Below, in pieces: positions 22,209 through 24,380 of a stretch of 24,380 bases of DNA. This DNA comes from a virus: positions 1 to 24,380 of the IMG/VR virus record IMGVR_UViG_3300014491_000016, one strand, 5' to 3'. Within the stretch, counting starts at the first letter, position 1; every line of letters starts with the position of its first letter. Position numbers and translations under genes: made by a program. The notes below the pieces were generated by a model. The model saw only the letters and a list, made by a program, of their open reading frames with translations, did not search any database and had not been told where the DNA came from.

Positions 22209-22232
22209 CCGGGACGCCCGAAGGCGTCCCGG
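22209..22232 (-). terminator. Very stable hairpin with UUCG loop
   Basis: A perfect 10-base-pair stem CCGGGACGCC/GGCGTCCCGG with loop TTCG (as read on the minus strand) lies 62 bases after the stop of the 72-residue gene. The C(UUCG)G tetraloop makes the RNA unusually stable. Only two short T pairs follow, so it is a weak terminator or an RNA stability element between two head genes. Confidence 0.55.
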
Positions 22233-22293
22233 CGATCTGCTAACTACGGACCGAAGTGTCCCCCTCTTATCCGCCGTCAGCAAACCATAAGGC

Positions 22294-22512
22294 TTACGGA
22301 AGAGCGGCGAGATTGGCAGCGGCCTTGACGCGGTCTGCGCCATACTTGATGAGCTTCGCCTCGACGACAGCGTTCGTGGTCGAGAGCCGGGCGGCCTGCG
22401 CGGCAAGAAAGGCGAGCGCCTGTTGCGAGTGGCGATTGCGCGCGGTGTGCCGCTGATGCTTGTTGTATTCCCGGGGCGATGCACCGGTTTGGCCGGAAAG
22501 CTGATTGGTCAT
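22294..22512 (-). CDS. Small basic protein after the capsid gene, hypothetical
   Basis: The product has 72 residues. The N-terminal half is polar with many Gln, His and Arg (NKHQRHTARNRHSQQA), and the C-terminal half is an Ala-rich helix (AFLAAQAARLSTTNAVVEAK, ANLAAL). An AAGGA site is present about 10 bases before the ATG. It lies behind the capsid terminator, and no other frame in this stretch looks coding. A basic helical protein next to the capsid gene could be a head accessory, but this is a guess. Confidence 0.6.
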   Translation of the reverse strand: MTNQLSGQTGASPREYNKHQRHTARNRHSQQALAFLAAQAARLSTTNAVVEAKLIKYGADRVKAAANLAALP

Positions 22513-22528
22513 GGGGTCGATCCTTGAT

Positions 22529-22561
22529 CAAGAGAAAGGGGCGGGCGATGAAGCCCGCCCC
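22529..22561 (-). terminator. Intrinsic terminator after the major capsid gene
   Basis: A perfect 9-base-pair GC-rich stem GGGGCGGGC/GCCCGCCCC with a six-base loop is followed on the minus strand by TTTCTCTTG. It starts 35 bases after the capsid stop codon. This is the best terminator in the window, consistent with making more capsid RNA than downstream RNA through partial read-through. Confidence 0.75.
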
Positions 22562-22595
22562 TGATTGTAGTTGGCGTCCGATGGACCGGAGAGCC

Positions 22596-23693
22596 TTAGC
22601 TCTCGCGGGTGATCAGGCGGGCAAGCTTGATCTGCTTGCGCTCGGGGAACACGCGGACCCACGAGCCGCTGTAGGCGAGGTTGTTCGCCGTCGCCGCGTT
22701 GGTCGGGCCACCCTCGTAGGACGGGCTGCCGACGTAGGCATGGCCGACCGGATGGATGCACCACTCGACGCGGTTGTAGAGGATGTCTGAACCGGCGCCG
22801 TTGCCGCGATCGGGGAAGCGGTAGACTTCGGTCGGGACGATGGGCGAGCCCACGCCGAGACGGAAGGATGCGGGGCCAACGAGCCACGTGTGGTAGACGC
22901 CGGAGGCGGTCTGCGCACCGTTGGAGTTGTCGCCTGCCGGGTTGGGCATGCCGTCGTCAACGATCACTCGGCGGCCGAGGAAGACCGGAATGTTGGTCTT
23001 GCCTTCGCTGTCGGGGATGAAGTCGATCAGGTTGTTCTTCTGGGCAGTCGAATACACGATCGAGTGCATGAACACGGCGGTCACGTCCTCGGAGGCGTCG
23101 CCGAGCAGCGTGGCGGTATCGATGAAGGCCGGGGCCGAGAAGTTGGTCACGCCCGCGACGAAGCTGACGCCCGAGATGTCGTGGGTCAGATCGTTCTGAT
23201 GGCCATAGCCGGCGTTGATGCCGACCGAGCCGGAGCGGCCCAGCGTGGGATCGGCCAGCGCGTTGTTGGCGAAGATGCCGTTGGCAACGGCGACGAACGC
23301 GCGCTGCAACCGGCGGACCCAGTAGTCGGACACGCGCGATGCGATGGACTGCATCGGGTCGGCGCCGGCAAGGGCGGTCGCCAGACGCATCGTGCTCCAG
23401 CTTGAGTTGCGGCTCAGACGAACCGCGACTTCGGCGGAGGTCTGAGTGACGTTCGGGGTCGAAGACGTGTTCGGGTCATCGCTCGACACGTTCTCGGCCG
23501 GATCGCCGATGTCCTGCCAAGACGGGACCGTGAAGGTCAGGCCGCCGCCAGCGAGCAGATTGTCGAGGAAGTCATCGCGCGCGGCGACGCCGCTCAGGAT
23601 GATCGCGGTCTTCTCCATCGTGAGCTGCTGGGTGTACGGCGTGAAGACGGCGGGGACGATAACGTCCGCAATTTGGGTGGACACGTTGACCAT
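22596..23693 (-). CDS. Major capsid protein
   Basis: The product has 365 residues. The N-terminal VNVSTQIADVIVPAVFTPYT, the Gly-rich GGGLTFTVPSWQDIG (49-63), the helix with DYWVRRLQRAFVAVANGIFAN (about 128-148), IPVFLGRRVIVDDGMPN (about 235-252), and the C-terminal GVHP-like VEWCIHPVGHAYVG are typical of a phage major coat protein family common in Proteobacteria with an HK97-type fold. No protease or scaffold domain is fused. The ribosome site GGAGAGTATC lies 6 bases before the ATG. The gene is bounded by a promoter candidate upstream and a strong terminator downstream, fitting high and separate expression. Confidence 0.92.
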   Translation of the reverse strand: MVNVSTQIADVIVPAVFTPYTQQLTMEKTAIILSGVAARDDFLDNLLAGGGLTFTVPSWQDIGDPAENVSSDDPNTSSTPNVTQTSAEVAVRLSRNSSWSTMRLATALAGADPMQSIASRVSDYWVRRLQRAFVAVANGIFANNALADPTLGRSGSVGINAGYGHQNDLTHDISGVSFVAGVTNFSAPAFIDTATLLGDASEDVTAVFMHSIVYSTAQKNNLIDFIPDSEGKTNIPVFLGRRVIVDDGMPNPAGDNSNGAQTASGVYHTWLVGPASFRLGVGSPIVPTEVYRFPDRGNGAGSDILYNRVEWCIHPVGHAYVGSPSYEGGPTNAATANNLAYSGSWVRVFPERKQIKLARLITRES

Positions 23694-23733
23694 GATACTC
23701 TCCGATGGTGCGTTGTGGGGTGAAGCGTCTCAG

Positions 23734-23797
23734 CATCTCCCCATGGAGAGCCTTGGTAGAAATCGTGAGAGACATTCGCGACATCTCGCCATGCGAG
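23734..23797 (-). repeat. Two palindrome-like elements in the capsid leader
   Basis: On the minus strand CTCGCATGGCGAGATG (23782-23797) and CTCTCCATGGGGAGATG (23734-23750) share the pattern CTCxCATGGxGAGATG and each can fold into a short stem. They lie in the untranslated leader about 40 and 90 bases before the capsid start codon. They may be a protein-binding pair or chance. Confidence 0.3.
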
Positions 23798-23826
23798 GAA
23801 ACGAAGTCACTGCAAATCGTGCGGGA

Positions 23827-23855
23827 AGAATAGCCCACAAAATTTAGGTTAACAA
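23827..23855 (-). promoter_or_regulatory. Candidate promoter for the major capsid gene
   Basis: TTGTTA (23850-23855) and TATTCT (23827-23832) on the minus strand are separated by 17 bases; each matches four of six sigma70 consensus bases. The region is AT-richer than its surroundings and lies in the 195-base non-coding gap between the glycosyltransferase stop and the capsid start. The leader would be about 125 bases. No other part of this gap looks coding. Confidence 0.4.
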
Positions 23856-23888
23856 CTGGGAATTATCGCAAACCGTTTTGGCTGAATT

Positions 23889-24380
23889 TCAGAACAGTTT
23901 TGCGCGCTCCGGATGCGGCTCATACCAGCCCTTGCCACCGAAAATATCCTTGAGGGACTGGAAATAATCGGTGTAGCGCGGACCGATATTTTCGAGCGAA
24001 AATTGCTCAGCCCATACGCGGCACGCCTGCGGATCAATCTTTTCGATATTGCGCGCGGCCCATTCGAACTGCTCGAAGGTGCGGCAGCGGAAGCCAGTCT
24101 GCCCTTGCACGTTGTACTCGGCAAACGCGCCTCGGTCCGATGAGATGACCGGGGTCCCCGACAGCATGCTCTCGATCTGCACGCCGCAGAACGGCTCAAG
24201 AAACGTCGAGGCGCAGATGGTTGCCTTGGCGTCGCGCAACAGCGCCGCACGCTTCAATGGGCCAACGTTGCCGACGTAGCTGACGAACTCAGTCGGCGGT
24301 TCTTGTGTGCCGGGACCCGCGATGATCAGGCGGGTCTTCGTCGCCTCCGCGATCTGCTTGGCGATGTGAACGCCCTTGCC
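23889..24380 (-). CDS. Glycosyltransferase family 4-like, C-terminal part (runs off right edge)
   Basis: The frame is open from the edge at 24380, so 163 residues are seen and the N-terminal half is outside the window. The visible start, GKGVHIAKQIAEATKTRLII with AGPG, is the donor-binding beginning of the second Rossmann domain of GT-B retaining enzymes. LEPFCGVQIESMLSGTPVIS contains the EX7E motif with both glutamates, followed by AFAEYNVQGQTGFRC. These define the GT4 type. It uses a nucleotide sugar to glycosylate an unknown acceptor. A glycosyltransferase directly before the capsid gene suggests it acts on virion protein, or that glycan genes flank the structural block at both ends. Confidence 0.88.
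   Translation of the reverse strand, partial: GKGVHIAKQIAEATKTRLIIAGPGTQEPPTEFVSYVGNVGPLKRAALLRDAKATICASTFLEPFCGVQIESMLSGTPVISSDRGAFAEYNVQGQTGFRCRTFEQFEWAARNIEKIDPQACRVWAEQFSLENIGPRYTDYFQSLKDIFGGKGWYEPHPERAKLF

Noticed and set aside
23572-23838. Minus-strand frame starting in the capsid leader
   Set aside because: It runs out of frame into the strongly supported capsid gene and has no ribosome site or domain.

Overview
The window is a block of a double-stranded DNA phage genome, or a prophage, with a long, flexible, non-contractile tail (siphovirus type). Every gene I can support is read from the minus strand, so transcription runs from high to low coordinates. The order is the usual one for such phages: major capsid protein, head-tail connector genes, tail tube, tail assembly chaperone, tape measure, tail tip and receptor-binding proteins. 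I see no sheath or baseplate-wedge gene. The base composition is GC-rich. A promoter candidate of the form CTTGAC-17-CTACAC and the general style of the proteins point to an alphaproteobacterial host (Rhizobiales-like), but this is inference. Portal, terminase and protease genes would lie beyond the right edge.

Right part (24380 to about 18300): the C-terminal part of a retaining GT-B glycosyltransferase enters from the edge. After a 195-base leader with a promoter candidate comes the major capsid gene, followed by a good intrinsic terminator. Then come two small hypothetical or head-associated genes, a SPRY-like surface protein, a DnaT-like head-tail adaptor, a stopper-like neck protein, a tail terminator/completion candidate and the major tail tube protein.

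Middle part (18300 to 6075): a hairpin-rich spacer is followed by an acidic disordered protein and a tail assembly chaperone whose second half is in the -1 frame (programmed frameshift). Next are a minor tail protein, the tape measure protein, an ADP-ribosyltransferase-like protein, a small tail protein, an HNH endonuclease gene tightly inserted between tail genes, and the large tail hub. The block ends with four tail tip/fibre proteins: one with a three-fold N-terminal repeat, one with a carbohydrate-binding-like module, one with a SPRY-like domain plus six short repeats, and one small beta-rich protein.

Left part (5982 to 410): a translationally coupled sugar cassette. It holds a GT9-like glycosyltransferase, a DUF115-like protein, a single-pass membrane protein, GDP-mannose 4,6-dehydratase, a GT-A-like glycosyltransferase, a DUF5672 glycosyltransferase and a GDP-fucose-synthase-like reductase. 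The reductase lacks the usual catalytic cysteine. Together with the glycosyltransferase beside the capsid gene, this suggests the phage makes its own GDP-deoxyhexose and attaches it to its virion or to the host surface. The far left holds the start of a membrane-anchored Ala/Pro-rich protein, behind its own promoter candidate.
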